6,090 nucleotides of DNA. Origin: Nitriliruptorales bacterium. Its GTDB lineage: Bacteria; Actinomycetota; Nitriliruptoria; Nitriliruptorales; Nitriliruptoraceae. The stretch is from contig JAURQY010000128.1 in NCBI GenBank assembly GCA_030835875.1, forward strand, positions 1-6,090, read 5' to 3'. Under the pieces are notes generated by a model that worked only from the letters and a program-made list of their open reading frames with translations, searched no databases and was not told where the DNA came from. Position numbers and translations under genes: made by a program. Below, piece by piece: positions 6,011 through 6,090 of this stretch (positions are counted from its first letter, which is position 1; every line of letters starts with the position of its first letter).

Positions 6011-6090
6011 GTACCTGCACGTCGGCGTCGGCCTCGCGCCATCAGGGACGGCTATCAACTCATCGAGCATCCGGGGGAGGGAGTGCTTCG

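Noticed and set aside
5926..6042. N-terminal extension of pirin to 6042
   Set aside because: The extra 39 residues are not pirin-like and overlap the proposed promoter; ATG 5925 has a good ribosome binding site.

Overview
The window is uniformly GC-rich (roughly 70% by eye) and dense in GTG/ATG-started genes. An MFS transporter fused in frame to thymidylate kinase is followed directly by DNA polymerase III delta' and then a tRNA-Thr. That order is typical of high-GC Actinomycetota (from memory, Streptomyces carries the same kind of fusion). I cannot assign a genus. No mobile element, CRISPR array or obviously foreign segment is visible.

Layout. (1) 20-3354: a two-gene plus-strand operon, MFS-Tmk followed by delta' (holB), joined by a 4-base GTGA overlap. 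It couples dTDP synthesis (dTTP precursor) with a clamp-loader subunit of the replisome. (2) 3385-3528: a complete tRNA-Thr(CGT) with a plausible promoter and a perfect 10-bp hairpin terminator. (3) 3552-4067: a short VIT/CCC1-family membrane protein that lacks the usual cytoplasmic metal-binding insert. (4) 4068-4293: a 226-bp gap with several small inverted repeats and a long-range complement to the next gene's Shine-Dalgarno sequence. (5) 4294-4827: a two-TM membrane protein of an uncharacterised actinobacterial family. (6) 4828-4938: hairpin terminators between convergent genes. (7) 4939-5925, minus strand: a pirin with an intact metal site. (8) 5926-6090: the pirin promoter region and a purine-rich stretch running off the window end.

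Most of the window is housekeeping and conserved accessory content. The observation most worth following up is the 5' leader of the two-TM protein. A 10-nt perfect (12-nt with one G-U) complement to its ribosome binding site lies about 75 nt upstream, with two smaller hairpins nested between the arms. This would form a three-way-junction-like structure able to hide the ribosome binding site. It is an inference from base complementarity and depends on an unknown transcription start. The other notable points are the MFS-Tmk fusion, the minimal VIT protein, and the non-catalytic P-loop of delta'.
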